Origin: JACVRW01 sp963751835
GTDB taxonomy: Bacteria > Actinomycetota > Thermoleophilia > Solirubrobacterales > Thermoleophilaceae
DNA: 64,000 nucleotides
NCBI GenBank assembly: GCA_963751835.1
Contig: CAVVWD010000011.1
Coordinates: 186,001-250,000, forward strand
Direction: 5' to 3'
Part shown: piece after piece, positions 8,661 to 17,713 of the stretch
Position numbering within the stretch: position 1 is the stretch's first letter
How the letters are laid out: each line of letters starts with the position of its first letter
Program-made: the position numbers and the translations under genes
Notes under the pieces: generated by a model
Seen by the model: only the letters and a program-made list of their open reading frames with translations
Told to the model about the DNA's origin: nothing
The model's database searches: none

Positions 8661-9449
8661 ATGCGTAGGAACAAGTTGGTTGGCACGCTCGCGGTGATCG
8701 CGGCGGCGGCGATGGTCCCGGCGACGGCGTTCGCCATTCCCGACCCGGGCGTCGAGCTCGATCCCGAGATCGAGCTCCCGGGCGGGCCGATCGCGGTCCC
8801 GGTCGAGTTCTGTAACGAGCAGGTGGTCACGATCCGCGGCACCGACAATCCCGAGGTCCTCGTCGGCAACGCAGGTGTTGCCGACGTGATCAAGGGCAAG
8901 GCCGGCAACGACCTGATCATCGGCCTCAGCGGCGAGGACACGATCTGCGCCGACGGGGGCGATGACGTGGTCCTCGGCGGCGGCGACAAGGACACGATCT
9001 TCGGCGGCGACAACGACGACGTCGTGCGCGCCGGTGGCGGGAACGACATCGTCCACGGCGGGCTCGGCGACGACGTCGTGCGCGGCGGTGGCGGCGACGA
9101 CATCGCGCTGCACGGCGACAACGACGAGGACGTCGTCTACGGCGGCCCCGGCCAGAACGACCTGTTCGGCGGCGACGAGTCGGACGTCCTCATCGGCGGC
9201 TCGGGCAGGGACCTGCTGCACGGCGGCCAGGAGGTCGACAAGCTCGCCGGGCGCGGCGGGAACGACTCGCTGTTCGGGGACGAGGACAACGATCGCCTCG
9301 AGGCCGGCAGGGGCGACGACGTCAGCCTGCGCGGCGGCGAGGGTGACGATCGCCTCGACGGCGGGCCCGGCCTCGACGCCGAGTGCCTGGGCGCGAACAA
9401 CCCCGACCTCGACGCGCCGGACGTCGACACGATCCAGCGCTGCGAGTAG
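8661..9449 (+). CDS. secreted RTX (hemolysin-type calcium-binding) repeat protein
   Basis: The 262-residue protein has a signal peptide (basic MRRNK, hydrophobic core, likely cleavage after ATAFA near residue 27), a short acidic linker, then an almost unbroken series of Gly/Asp-rich nonapeptides (for example GKAGNDLII, GGGGDDIAL, GGSGRDLLH, GGEGDDRLD) from about residue 70 to 240. Such repeats fold into a calcium-filled beta-roll outside the cell. No enzymatic domain is present, and a Cys-containing tail (AECLG, QRCE) closes it. A GAAAGGGGAAG ribosome site precedes ATG 8661, which gives a proper signal peptide; the longer frame to 8604 does not. A strong hairpin follows the stop. Sec-type export is inferred since no type I secretion genes are nearby. 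Confidence 0.85.
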   Translation: MRRNKLVGTLAVIAAAAMVPATAFAIPDPGVELDPEIELPGGPIAVPVEFCNEQVVTIRGTDNPEVLVGNAGVADVIKGKAGNDLIIGLSGEDTICADGGDDVVLGGGDKDTIFGGDNDDVVRAGGGNDIVHGGLGDDVVRGGGGDDIALHGDNDEDVVYGGPGQNDLFGGDESDVLIGGSGRDLLHGGQEVDKLAGRGGNDSLFGDEDNDRLEAGRGDDVSLRGGEGDDRLDGGPGLDAECLGANNPDLDAPDVDTIQRCE

Positions 9450-9456
9450 GCATCAC

Positions 9457-9484
9457 GGCCGCCGCCGCGCAAGCGGCGGCGGCC
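9457..9484 (+). terminator. GC-rich hairpin after the RTX gene
   Basis: A perfect 12-bp stem (GGCCGCCGCCGC pairing with 9473-9484) closes on a GCAA tetraloop eight bases after the RTX stop. There is no T-run, as is common for terminators in high-GC actinobacteria. It would separate the RTX gene from the dioxygenase fusion gene. Confidence 0.6.
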
Positions 9485-9571
9485 ACCGCCAGGAACGCCT
9501 CGCTCAGGTCGTCGAAAGCCACCGGCAAGCTCTGCCAGACTGCCCGCGTCAAACCCCGACGCCTGACTGCC

Positions 9572-11362
9572 ATGCCGGCCCACATCGGGACTAGTGCCTC
9601 GGATGCCCTGCGGCTCGCAGAGGATGCGGGCCAGGCTTATGACGAAGGTTTGAGCCCGCACGGCGGCTTCCTGCCACCGGAGATTCCGCTCACGTCGCTG
9701 CCTGGCCCGTTTGCGCGGTACGTTGACATCTGTCGCGAGCTGCCCCGGCATTACCACGCGCCAGACGCCCATGTCAGGCCGTGGCTGGGCGAGCAGCTGA
9801 GTGGCGGCGGCCCGGACGAGATCGAGCAGGCCAGCGCGCTGACCGAGCCGCAGTGTCATCTGCTGATGACGGTCCTGGGATTGCTGGCACACGCCTACCG
9901 CTGGGACTCGGCGCCGCCCCGCCCCGAGGAGCGGCAGCGGACCAGCCTGGTGCTTCCCGACCGGCTCGCCGCACTGTGGTGGCACGTGTCCCGCAGGCTG
10001 GGTGTCCCCTGCGTGGGGAGCCTGTACCACCTCGTGCTTGCGAACTGGCGGCTGCGATCTCGGCCGGAAGGCGGCCGCTACGCCAACGGCGAGCTGGCGG
10101 GCGAGAACCTCGAGCTCGCGTTCCACTATCTGCTGCCGCCTGCCGACCGCGAGGAACGGACGCTGTTCATATCGGTCGTGGAGTCGGAAGCCCGCGGCGC
10201 CGAGGCGCTGCGTGCAATCGTGGCGTTGCTATCGGCGGCCGCGCGAGAGGATGTGCACCAGACCACTTATCTGCTCGACAAGCTCCGGACCGAGATCGCC
10301 GCCATACAGCATGCGTTCGCGACCGCGATCCGCAAGCAGCATTTGAAGTCGGATACGTTTCTGACGCTCATCCAGCCGACCCATGTTTGGGGACTGCCCG
10401 AGCCGCGGCCGCGCGGCTTGCAGGCGACTGATGTGTCGGGATCGAGCGAGCCTCCTGGCACGCGCCTCCTCGACGGCGCAAGCGGATCGCAGACGCCGAT
10501 CATGCAGGCGATCGACGCGATTCTCGGGCTGCAACGCCGCTCGCAGACCGGGCAGCTCATCCTCAAGGGCCGCGCGTACTTGTTGCCAAAGCACCGGCGC
10601 TTTCTGGGCCTCCTCGACGATGCGTCGCAGGTCGTGCGGGGCTTCGTCGAGCGAGCGGACCGGCCGCCCCTGACGGAGCTGTTCAACGAGTGCGTCCAGG
10701 GCGTCCAGCGATGGCGCAAGATGCATCAGAAGCGCGGCGCACTGTATCTCAGGGGCGAGACCGCCGGGGCGGCAAGCGGATACGCCAGCGTGGGCGGCAC
10801 GGTGCACGCCGAGGCGGCCGCCGACCCTGTCCGCCATTTCGAGGAGGCGATGCAGCAGCGGCTCGACGAGACCACGGCCGCCTTGGTCCGCGCGGACGAG
10901 CTGCGGCCCCACACGGTCGAGGCGGCGTTCATGTATCTCACGCCTGACGACCGGACGGCGCTGCTCGCGGCAGCCGGGTCGCGCGAGTACGCCGCGGACG
11001 AGATCGTTCTGGAGGAGGGGACGCGACGGCACGGGTTGTTCATCATTCGCCAGGGAGCGGTTCGGGTCTCGCCGGGCAGCGCGCCGGCGAAAATTCTCGC
11101 CTATCTGGAGGAAGGCGAGCTGTTCGGGGAGATGTCGTTCCTCGAGAATGCGGCGGCGTCGACCAACGTGATCGCCGATGTTCCCTGCCGCATCGATATC
11201 GTCGAGCGCGAGGCGATCTACGAGTTGCTCGCCGGCAGGCCGGGATTCGCCGGACGATTCTTTCAATCGCTCGCGACACTCCTTTCCGACAGGCTGCGCC
11301 AGAGGTCGGCGTTGCTGGAAGCGGCGCTCAGCATGCCGAGCGGCTCCGAACCTGCGAGCTGA
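9572..11362 (+). CDS. indoleamine 2,3-dioxygenase-like heme protein fused to a cyclic-nucleotide-binding domain
   Basis: The first 395 or so of 596 residues follow indoleamine 2,3-dioxygenase: LPDRLAALWWHVSRRLGVP with LVLANWRL (130-161), the ENLELAFHYL and LFISVVESEARGA helices (179-210), the Gly/Ser loop and IMQAIDAILGLQ (301-321), and LPKHRRFL (338-345), where His341 corresponds to the proximal heme ligand of animal IDO. The family opens the indole ring of tryptophan with O2 to give N-formylkynurenine. Residues about 450-575 form a CAP/CRP-type cyclic-nucleotide-binding fold (LEEGTRRHGLFIIRQGAVRV, then GELFGEMSFLEN at 515-526). The Arg that normally contacts the cyclic phosphate is missing: the loop reads AASTNVIA. 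ATG 9572 lacks a strong ribosome site; upstream the frame is antisense or RTX-derived. No other kynurenine-pathway genes are nearby. Confidence 0.85.
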   Translation: MPAHIGTSASDALRLAEDAGQAYDEGLSPHGGFLPPEIPLTSLPGPFARYVDICRELPRHYHAPDAHVRPWLGEQLSGGGPDEIEQASALTEPQCHLLMTVLGLLAHAYRWDSAPPRPEERQRTSLVLPDRLAALWWHVSRRLGVPCVGSLYHLVLANWRLRSRPEGGRYANGELAGENLELAFHYLLPPADREERTLFISVVESEARGAEALRAIVALLSAAAREDVHQTTYLLDKLRTEIAAIQHAFATAIRKQHLKSDTFLTLIQPTHVWGLPEPRPRGLQATDVSGSSEPPGTRLLDGASGSQTPIMQAIDAILGLQRRSQTGQLILKGRAYLLPKHRRFLGLLDDASQVVRGFVERADRPPLTELFNECVQGVQRWRKMHQKRGALYLRGETAGAASGYASVGGTVHAEAAADPVRHFEEAMQQRLDETTAALVRADELRPHTVEAAFMYLTPDDRTALLAAAGSREYAADEIVLEEGTRRHGLFIIRQGAVRVSPGSAPAKILAYLEEGELFGEMSFLENAAASTNVIADVPCRIDIVEREAIYELLAGRPGFAGRFFQSLATLLSDRLRQRSALLEAALSMPSGSEPAS

Positions 11363-11501
11363 GCAAGAGTGCTGAGCAAGTCGTCCGTCGTGACCGCTGT
11401 ACGTCCGGCGCGGGCGAGCGTGCTACAGCTGATCGCCGAGAGGTCGCGCCGCAGCCTCCGCAGGGGTAGCGCTGCGCCAGCCGGTCGGTTAGTTTCGGCC
11501 G

Positions 11502-12671
11502 ATGAACTCTCGCGCGTCGTGGATTCGCATAGCCCTGGTCCTGCTCGCTCTGGTGGCGCTCCTCGCACCGACGGCCGCCGTCGCCAAGAAGAAGCACAAG
11601 CGCGACGGCTCGAAGCGCGAGAACAGCCCTCTGGTGATCGGCCACCGGGGGGCGAGCGGCTTCCTGCCCGAGCACACGCTGGAGTCCTACAGGCTCGCGA
11701 TCAAGCTCGGCGCAGACTACATCGAGCCCGACCTCGTGGCGACGAAGGACGGCGTGCTGATCGCCCGTCACGAGCCGTTCATCGGCGACATGGATCCCGT
11801 GACCCGCGATTCGACCAACGTTGCGGACCATCCCGAGTTCGCAAGCCGCCTGACGACCAAGATGCTTGACGGCTTTGCAACGACAGGCTTCTTCGCCTCC
11901 GACTTCACGCTGGCCGAGATCAAGACCCTCGGCGCGAAGCAGACCCGTGGCGGACGCCCAACCGAGTTCGACGGGAAGTTCAAGGTTCCGACCCTCCAGG
12001 AGGTCATCGACCTCGCGAAGCGGGAGTCGAGGAAGCGCGGCCGCAGGATCGGGATCTATCCCGAGACGAAGCACCCGACCTTCCACCAGACCCTCAACCT
12101 GCCCCTCGAGGGCCGGCTCGTGAGGGTCCTGGACAGCAATGGCCTGAACAAGCGCAAGTCGCCGGTGTTCATCCAGTCGTTTGAGCAGTCCAACCTGAAG
12201 CAGCTGAACACCATGACCCCGGTCCGGCTGGTCCAGCTGGTGGACGCGAACGACACCGACCCGATCACCGGCAACCCGACGTATGCGGCGCCTTTCGACC
12301 GGCCCTATGACTGGACCGTCTCCGGCAATCCGGTCTTGCAGGCCCGGACCTTCGGCTTCTTCGCGACGGACGAGGGCCTTGCGGAGATCAAGACCTACGC
12401 GGACGGCATCGGGCCGTGGAAGGTATACATCATCCCGACGACCGGCTCAGGGGGCGGGGACGTCAAGCCGCCAACCAACCTGATCCAGCGTGCGCATGCG
12501 CACGGCCTGCTGATCCACACGTGGACCTTCCGGGACGACGCGTTCCCGACCGGCTACCCCGGTGGGCCTGTCGAGGAGTATCTCGCCTTCTACAGGCTGG
12601 GGATCGACGGCGTGTTCTCGGACTTCCCCGACACGGCTTGGGCCGCGCGGGAGATCTTCAGAGGGCCCTAG
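11502..12671 (+). CDS. secreted glycerophosphodiester phosphodiesterase
   Basis: The 389-residue product begins with a signal peptide (hydrophobic residues 9-27, likely cleavage after AAVA) and continues with the GDPD barrel: IGHRGASGFLPEHT with catalytic His48 and His90-side residues, Glu57, and YIEPDLV with the metal-binding Glu75/Asp77, then IARHEP at 88-92. It would hydrolyse glycerophosphodiesters to glycerol-3-phosphate outside the membrane. The length and the TGSGGGDVK insertion fit the long GlpQ-type periplasmic form rather than the short cytosolic UgpQ form. It stands alone between the dioxygenase fusion and the convergent LuxR-type gene. Confidence 0.85.
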   Translation: MNSRASWIRIALVLLALVALLAPTAAVAKKKHKRDGSKRENSPLVIGHRGASGFLPEHTLESYRLAIKLGADYIEPDLVATKDGVLIARHEPFIGDMDPVTRDSTNVADHPEFASRLTTKMLDGFATTGFFASDFTLAEIKTLGAKQTRGGRPTEFDGKFKVPTLQEVIDLAKRESRKRGRRIGIYPETKHPTFHQTLNLPLEGRLVRVLDSNGLNKRKSPVFIQSFEQSNLKQLNTMTPVRLVQLVDANDTDPITGNPTYAAPFDRPYDWTVSGNPVLQARTFGFFATDEGLAEIKTYADGIGPWKVYIIPTTGSGGGDVKPPTNLIQRAHAHGLLIHTWTFRDDAFPTGYPGGPVEEYLAFYRLGIDGVFSDFPDTAWAAREIFRGP

Positions 12672-12741
12672 GTCACGAGCTGCACGGCCGCGGCGATGCC
12701 GACGACGACGATCACCGCCCGCAAAGCCTGTGCGGAAGCGG

Positions 12742-15519
12742 TTAGACGAGACGGCGCGCAAGCTGCGTGCGGGACTTCACGTCGAGCTTGCGGAACGCCT
12801 TGCGCAGGTGGTACTCGACCGTGCTCGGGCTGATGAAGAGCTGCGCCGCGATCTCTCGGTTGGTGTGCCCGTCCGCCGCGAGTCGCGCGATCTGCGCCTC
12901 CTGCGGCGTGAGCTGGTCGAGCGTATCCACGGTGCGTTTGCGGGCGCGCTCGCCCGTCGCCTGCAGCTCGACCCGCGCGCGCTCGGCGAAGGCCTCCATC
13001 CCGAAGTCAGAGAAGAGGTCGTGGGCGACACGCAGCTCGTTGCGTGCGTCGAGGCGCCGGCGCTCACGTCTCAGCCACTCGCCGTAGAGGAGACGCGCCC
13101 GCGCGAGGTCCAGACGAAGGCGCGTCGGCTGCAGACGGTCGATCGCCTCGCGGTAGAGCCTCTCGGCCGCTTCCCCACGATTCAGGAGCGCCCGCGAGCG
13201 CGCTTCGACGGCCAGTGCCCACGGAGTGCCGCTGGCGCGCGTGGATTCGCTCAACACCTCGAGGGCTTCGGCAGCATGCTTGCTTCGATCGCTGCGGCTG
13301 GCCGCTTCGATCAGCTCGACCGTCGCAAAGGTCGAGAACCAAAGCTCGTGTGGATCCACGGTCGCCTGTGCGGCCGCGGCGAAGGCGTCGTCGTAGCGAG
13401 CCAGGCCGTTGTAGAGCACGGCGGTCACCCACTGCGACACCGTGAGGCCCATCCCCTCGCCACGGGCGATGAAGTCCGGAGTGCTGGTTCGGGCCAATTG
13501 CTGCATCTCATCTTCATGCCCGCGAAAAGCGGCGAGCGCCAGGGCTCCGTACGCCGGGACCGTCCGACTGTCGGTCGCCTCGGCGAGTGCGTCCGCCTGC
13601 TCGACCAGCGACGCGGCCGCGCGCATCTCTCCCGCGAAGATGTGGACCCCTACGCGGGTGCTGAACGCGAGCGGCAGGTGCGTCAGCGCGCCGGCCGCAC
13701 GGGCCGCTCGGATCTGGCGCAGCGTCAGCGAGTCCCAGCGTTCGTAGTCCCAGATGAATCCCGCCGCCCGGCCGGCCAGCCACCGCCAGCGGAGGCCTTC
13801 CTCGGTTCCGATCTCGTCGCGGTGGAACGCGCTCAACGCGTTTCGCAAGCTGGACGTTCCGGCCGCGTGCCCTTCGGTGATCAGCAGCGCCAACCCGTCG
13901 AGAAGAAGATCCGCCGCTCGCGGCGGATGCGCCGACGGGGGTGCCGCGCGTGCCGCGGTGGCCACCCGTGGAGCATCGGCCGCGCCTCCCAGGCGACCGG
14001 CGAACACGGCGGCGGTCAGTGCGTCGAGGTAGGTCTCCCGTGAAAGCCGCACATCCAGCGGCTCGAGTCGCTTCGCCGCGGCGAGCAACAGGGACGGCGC
14101 CTCGCTTCCGCGATTGGCGGCGAAGGAGATTCGAGCCCGAAGCGCGTCGACCTGGGCCCGCTGGAATTCATCCAGCGGGCCCGCGTCCGCGCTCGCGACG
14201 AGCGTGAGCGCCTCATCGAGTGCGCCCGCCTGCTGCGTCGCCTGGGCCGCGGCGAGGGCGCGCCCGGCGCGGCGTGCGGGGTCGGGCGTCAGCACGGAGG
14301 AGCGCTCGAGGAAGGCCGCGGCGGCGGCGAAGCCTCCGCGCGCCTGTGCTCTGGCTGCAGAACGCTCGAGCTCCGCGGCGACGTCTTCGTCGGGCATGGC
14401 TGTCGCCTGCGCCCGGTGCCAGGCGCGGCGATCCGAGTCGGTATCCGGATCGGTCGCTTCCGCGAGGGCGCGATGGACCTCGCTGCGCTCATCGTCCACG
14501 GCTGCGCGGTACACCGCCGAGCGAACCAGTGGGTGGCGGAAGACCACGGCGGCGCCGAGGGTCAGCAACCCGTCCGATTCGACGGTGTGTGCCGCTGACT
14601 CGGGGATTCCGAGGCGCTGGGCCGCCCGCCACAGCAGCGCCAGGTCGCCGACGGGGTCGGCGGCGGCCACGAGCAACAGTCGTCGCGCGTCGCGTGGGAG
14701 CCGCGCAAGCCGCCGCGCGAAGCTCTCCTCGATGCTGGCGGACAGCGGCACCGCCGCGGGCAAACCGAACCCACCCGCGAGCTGCGTCGGCGTCAGCTCG
14801 CGTGGCAGCTCCAGCAGGGCGAGCGGATTCCCGCGCGTCTCGACGACGATCCGCTCCAGGACGCGCTCATCCAGCCGAGCCGGCAAGACGGATTCCAACA
14901 GTGCCCGCGCGTCGCGATGCCCCAGGGGTCCGACGTGAAGCTCCGGGAACCCGGCGAGCGCGTCGGGTGGCTCGCGCGCGGCGAAAACGAGCGCGACCTT
15001 CTCCGCCAACAGGCGGCGAGCCACAAATGCGAGCGCGCGCGCGGACGCGCGATCGAGCCACTGTGCGTCATCGACCAGGGAGAGCAGCGGCCGCTCCTCG
15101 GCCGCCTCGGACAGCAGGCCGAGGGCCGCCAGCGCGACCAGGAACGGGTTCGGCGTCGGCCCTGCGCTGAGGCCGAACGCGACGGCAAGCGCGTCGCGCT
15201 GGGGGGCGGGGAGGCGTTCCAAGAGCTCGAGGTGAGGCGAGCACAGCTGGTGAAGGGCCGCGTAGGGGAGCTCCATTTCCTGCTCGACACCGAGCAATCG
15301 GACGGCCCGGAACCCCCGCCCCGCCTCGACCGCGTAGTCGAGCAGTGCCGTCTTGCCGACGCCCGGCTCTCCATGGACCACCAGCACGCCGCCGTGCCCG
15401 CCGCGCGCGGCTTCGAGGAGCCTGTCGAGCACCTCGCGCTCGCGGCGCCGCCCGAGCAGATGCTCTCCCGGCGCCCGAACCGGTGACGATGCTGCGCTCA
15501 TCTCGTCTGAATGAAGCAT
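12742..15519 (-). CDS. large ATP-binding LuxR-family transcriptional regulator (LAL)
   Basis: The 925-residue protein has the layout of the LAL/MalT-like family. An N-terminal AAA/STAND ATPase carries Walker A GEPGVGKT at residues 50-57 and Walker B LLSLVDDAQWLD near 145-156. A long alpha-helical, TPR-like middle is rich in Ala and Arg. The C-terminal LuxR helix-turn-helix spans about the last 60 residues (LTPQEAQIARLAADGHTNREIA, then LFISPSTVEYHLRKAF). Such proteins activate transcription in response to an unknown inducer with ATP binding. No ribosome site is evident at 15519; the ATG six codons later (15501) is an equally good start. It is convergent with the phosphodiesterase gene and divergent from the epimerase gene, a possible target. 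Confidence 0.9.
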   Translation of the reverse strand: MLHSDEMSAASSPVRAPGEHLLGRRREREVLDRLLEAARGGHGGVLVVHGEPGVGKTALLDYAVEAGRGFRAVRLLGVEQEMELPYAALHQLCSPHLELLERLPAPQRDALAVAFGLSAGPTPNPFLVALAALGLLSEAAEERPLLSLVDDAQWLDRASARALAFVARRLLAEKVALVFAAREPPDALAGFPELHVGPLGHRDARALLESVLPARLDERVLERIVVETRGNPLALLELPRELTPTQLAGGFGLPAAVPLSASIEESFARRLARLPRDARRLLLVAAADPVGDLALLWRAAQRLGIPESAAHTVESDGLLTLGAAVVFRHPLVRSAVYRAAVDDERSEVHRALAEATDPDTDSDRRAWHRAQATAMPDEDVAAELERSAARAQARGGFAAAAAFLERSSVLTPDPARRAGRALAAAQATQQAGALDEALTLVASADAGPLDEFQRAQVDALRARISFAANRGSEAPSLLLAAAKRLEPLDVRLSRETYLDALTAAVFAGRLGGAADAPRVATAARAAPPSAHPPRAADLLLDGLALLITEGHAAGTSSLRNALSAFHRDEIGTEEGLRWRWLAGRAAGFIWDYERWDSLTLRQIRAARAAGALTHLPLAFSTRVGVHIFAGEMRAAASLVEQADALAEATDSRTVPAYGALALAAFRGHEDEMQQLARTSTPDFIARGEGMGLTVSQWVTAVLYNGLARYDDAFAAAAQATVDPHELWFSTFATVELIEAASRSDRSKHAAEALEVLSESTRASGTPWALAVEARSRALLNRGEAAERLYREAIDRLQPTRLRLDLARARLLYGEWLRRERRRLDARNELRVAHDLFSDFGMEAFAERARVELQATGERARKRTVDTLDQLTPQEAQIARLAADGHTNREIAAQLFISPSTVEYHLRKAFRKLDVKSRTQLARRLV

Positions 15520-15588
15520 GACTGAGGAGGGGACTCGGGTCGCGGACTAAGGAATTCCGGGATTCGATCGCGCGGCGGCAGCGCAACG

Positions 15589-16497
15589 ATGGCCCCCATG
15601 CACGTGACACTCACCGGCGCGACCGGGTTCATCGGATCGCACGTACTCACCGAATTGCGGGAACACGGCCACGACGTGACCGCGCTCGTCCGCAACGACG
15701 AGCAAGCGCAGGTCGTTGCGGCCCGCGGCGCCTCGGAGGCCGTGGTCGACCTCTACGATCGGCCGGCGGTCGTCGGCCGGCTGCGCAGCGCGGACGCCGC
15801 CATCCACACGGCCAGTCCGGGTGACGCCACCAGCGCCGACCTGGACGCCGCGATGGTCGACGCGGCGATCGAGGCCTTCGCCGGCACCGGCAAGCCCTAC
15901 CTCCACATCAGTGGGGTGTGGGTCTACGGGGCGAACCCCGCCATCACCGAGGAGGCCCCATTCGATCCGCCCGCAATGGTGGCCTGGAGGGAGCCGATCG
16001 AACGCCGACTGCTCGACGCGAGCGACATGCGCGGCGTCGTGATCGTCTCCGGCGCCGCGTACGGCGACGGCGGGGGTGGGATTCCCGGACTCCTGCTCGG
16101 GTCGCCCCGAGACGACGCCGGCAGCCTGATCATGCTCGGCACCGGACGTCAGCGCTGGCCGACCGTCCATGCCGCCGACCTGGCTGACTTCTTCCGGCGC
16201 GCGCTCGAAGACGACTCGGCTCGCGGCTACTACGTGATCGGCGATGGAGACAACCCGACGGTTGCGGAGCTCACCGAGGCGGCGGCGGTCGCGGCCGGGG
16301 CGTCCGGGGCGGTCCCCGGCTCCGACGATGAGGCCCGGGCGCGCCTCGGCGACTCGTTCGCCGAAGTCCTCCTGCTCGACCAGGCCACCGACGCGGCCAA
16401 GGCCAGAGCCGAGCTCAATTGGCGTCCGTCCCGTCCGGGACTCGTCGAGGAGCTCCGCCACGGGAGCTACAGCAGAGTGGCCGACCGGACGAGATGA
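15589..16497 (+). CDS. NAD(P)-dependent epimerase/dehydratase-like protein (extended SDR)
   Basis: The 302-residue product has a Rossmann opening MHVTLTGATGFIGSHV with the TGxxGxxG pattern of extended/atypical SDRs. HISGVWVYG near residue 105-113 replaces the usual active-site Tyr-Lys region, and RWPTVHAADLADFF near 185-198 is the family's substrate-domain signature. The substrate is not evident; relatives act on nucleotide sugars or are NmrA/YbjT-like sensors. An internal ATG three codons in (15598) is equally possible. The stop shares ATGA with the downstream AlkA-like gene, so the two are translationally coupled. Confidence 0.8.
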   Translation: MAPMHVTLTGATGFIGSHVLTELREHGHDVTALVRNDEQAQVVAARGASEAVVDLYDRPAVVGRLRSADAAIHTASPGDATSADLDAAMVDAAIEAFAGTGKPYLHISGVWVYGANPAITEEAPFDPPAMVAWREPIERRLLDASDMRGVVIVSGAAYGDGGGGIPGLLLGSPRDDAGSLIMLGTGRQRWPTVHAADLADFFRRALEDDSARGYYVIGDGDNPTVAELTEAAAVAAGASGAVPGSDDEARARLGDSFAEVLLLDQATDAAKARAELNWRPSRPGLVEELRHGSYSRVADRTR

Positions 16498-17192
16498 ACG
16501 CATGGGAGGATGCGGCATTCGTGGACCGAACGCCTGCTTCAGGAATGACCGGCCAGGCAGCGGCTGTCGCCGATCCCGAGGCGCGGGAGTTCCTGCGGAA
16601 GGCCGATCCGGTCCTCGCGCGGCTCATCGACGCGCACCCGGACTTCCGTCCGCGCGCCTGGCTCGACGAGCTCCCTCCGCTCGATGCCTTCGGGACGCTC
16701 GTCTTCCAGGTCATCGGCCAGCAGCTCTCCGTCAAGGCGACACGGACGATCCTGGGCCGTCTCGAGCAGCACTTCGGAGGTCGTCTGCCGTCACCCGCCG
16801 AGCTCCTCGAAGCGGATCCGCAGGTACTGCGCGACAGCGGGATGTCGGCTCGCAAGGGGACGACATTGCGTGCCCTGGCGGAACGCTTCGTCGACGGCCG
16901 CCTTAGCGACGAGACGCTGGCCGGCATGACGGACGCCGAGATCGAGGCGGCCCTGACCGACGTGCATGGGATCGGCGCCTGGACGGCCCACGGCTTCCTG
17001 ATCCTCGCGCTCGATCGGCCCGACGTGCTCCTCTCCGGCGACCTCGCGCTGCGGCGCGCGGTCAAGCGGTCCTACGGACTCGACCACCTTCCGACCGAGG
17101 ACGAGATGGCCGCCCTCGCGGAGCGCTGGCGACCGTACCGGAGCCTTGCGGTGAGCTACCTGTTCGCGTCGGAATTCGAGGAGGGAACCTGA
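16494..17192 (+). CDS. DNA-3-methyladenine glycosylase II-like (HhH-GPD superfamily)
   Basis: The 232-residue product has the HhH-GPD fold. The opening helix LVFQVIGQQLSVKAT is at residues 69-83, the helix-hairpin-helix LTDVHGIGAWTAH at 154-166, and the catalytic Asp is in LSGDLALRRAV (Asp183). It removes alkylated bases such as 3-methyladenine from DNA. It lacks the N-terminal AlkA beta domain, as do many bacterial homologues. ATG 16494 overlaps the preceding stop in ATGA. Pairing a repair glycosylase with an epimerase-like gene has no obvious logic. Confidence 0.85.
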   Translation: MNAWEDAAFVDRTPASGMTGQAAAVADPEAREFLRKADPVLARLIDAHPDFRPRAWLDELPPLDAFGTLVFQVIGQQLSVKATRTILGRLEQHFGGRLPSPAELLEADPQVLRDSGMSARKGTTLRALAERFVDGRLSDETLAGMTDAEIEAALTDVHGIGAWTAHGFLILALDRPDVLLSGDLALRRAVKRSYGLDHLPTEDEMAALAERWRPYRSLAVSYLFASEFEEGT

Positions 17193-17208
17193 TGGATGTG
17201 GGAATTCG

Positions 17209-17685
17209 ATGACAGACCACACCTCCATCTCAGCCGAAGAGGCCGCGGACCGGCTGGCGATCCGCGAGCTCGTCGACGCCTATGCCTTCTGCGCCGATCG
17301 TCGCGACGCCGATGGCCAGAAGGCGCTCTTCACCGAGGACACCCACTTCGTCGTATACATGGCCGGCGAGGGCACCGATGCGACGGACAATCTGCATGGC
17401 CGGGAGTCGCTGACGCCCGTGTTCGACAACCTGAACAGGTACGAGGTCACGATGCACTTCAACGGCCAGAGCACGGTGGCGCTCGACGGCGATCGTGCGA
17501 CGGGGGAGACCTATTGCCTGGCGCACCACCTGTACTCGGACGACGGCGGGCGCAGGCTGATGATCGCCGCGCTTCGTTATCAGGACATCTTCGTCAAGGC
17601 GGACGGAACGTGGCGGTTCGCCGAGCGCCGGCTCTACGTCCGTTGGACGGAAACACGCACTCTCGACGCGGCGGGGGTTGTCTGA
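17209..17685 (+). CDS. SnoaL/NTF2-like domain protein
   Basis: The 158-residue protein shows the NTF2-like cone fold: IRELVDAYAFCADRRDADG at the N-terminus, FTEDTHFVVYMAGEG, then RYEVTMHFNGQSTVALDGDRATGE and a closing RFAERRLYVRWTE strand. Members are either small enzymes (polyketide cyclases, steroid isomerases, dehydratases) or ligand binders; the invariant residues do not settle which. It begins 17 bases after the AlkA-like gene and overlaps the frame of the GNAT gene, so it probably shares their transcript. Confidence 0.75.
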   Translation: MTDHTSISAEEAADRLAIRELVDAYAFCADRRDADGQKALFTEDTHFVVYMAGEGTDATDNLHGRESLTPVFDNLNRYEVTMHFNGQSTVALDGDRATGETYCLAHHLYSDDGGRRLMIAALRYQDIFVKADGTWRFAERRLYVRWTETRTLDAAGVV

Positions 17686-17713
17686 GGTGCTCGCCGGGCG
17701 CGAGGATCGAGCT

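Noticed and set aside
8900..9400. Short repeated GGCGGCGACGAC-like units, CRISPR-like at first sight
   Set aside because: The units are in-frame RTX codons, vary in sequence and have no unique spacers.
12668..12745. Hydrophobic minus-strand reading, ending VVVGIAAAVQLVT, between the phosphodiesterase and the LuxR gene
   Set aside because: It could be the tail of a lost permease, but some 25 residues with no start are too few to support a feature.
12562..14043. Open plus-strand frame opposite the LuxR-type regulator
   Set aside because: Arg/Ala-rich antisense translation with no recognisable domain.
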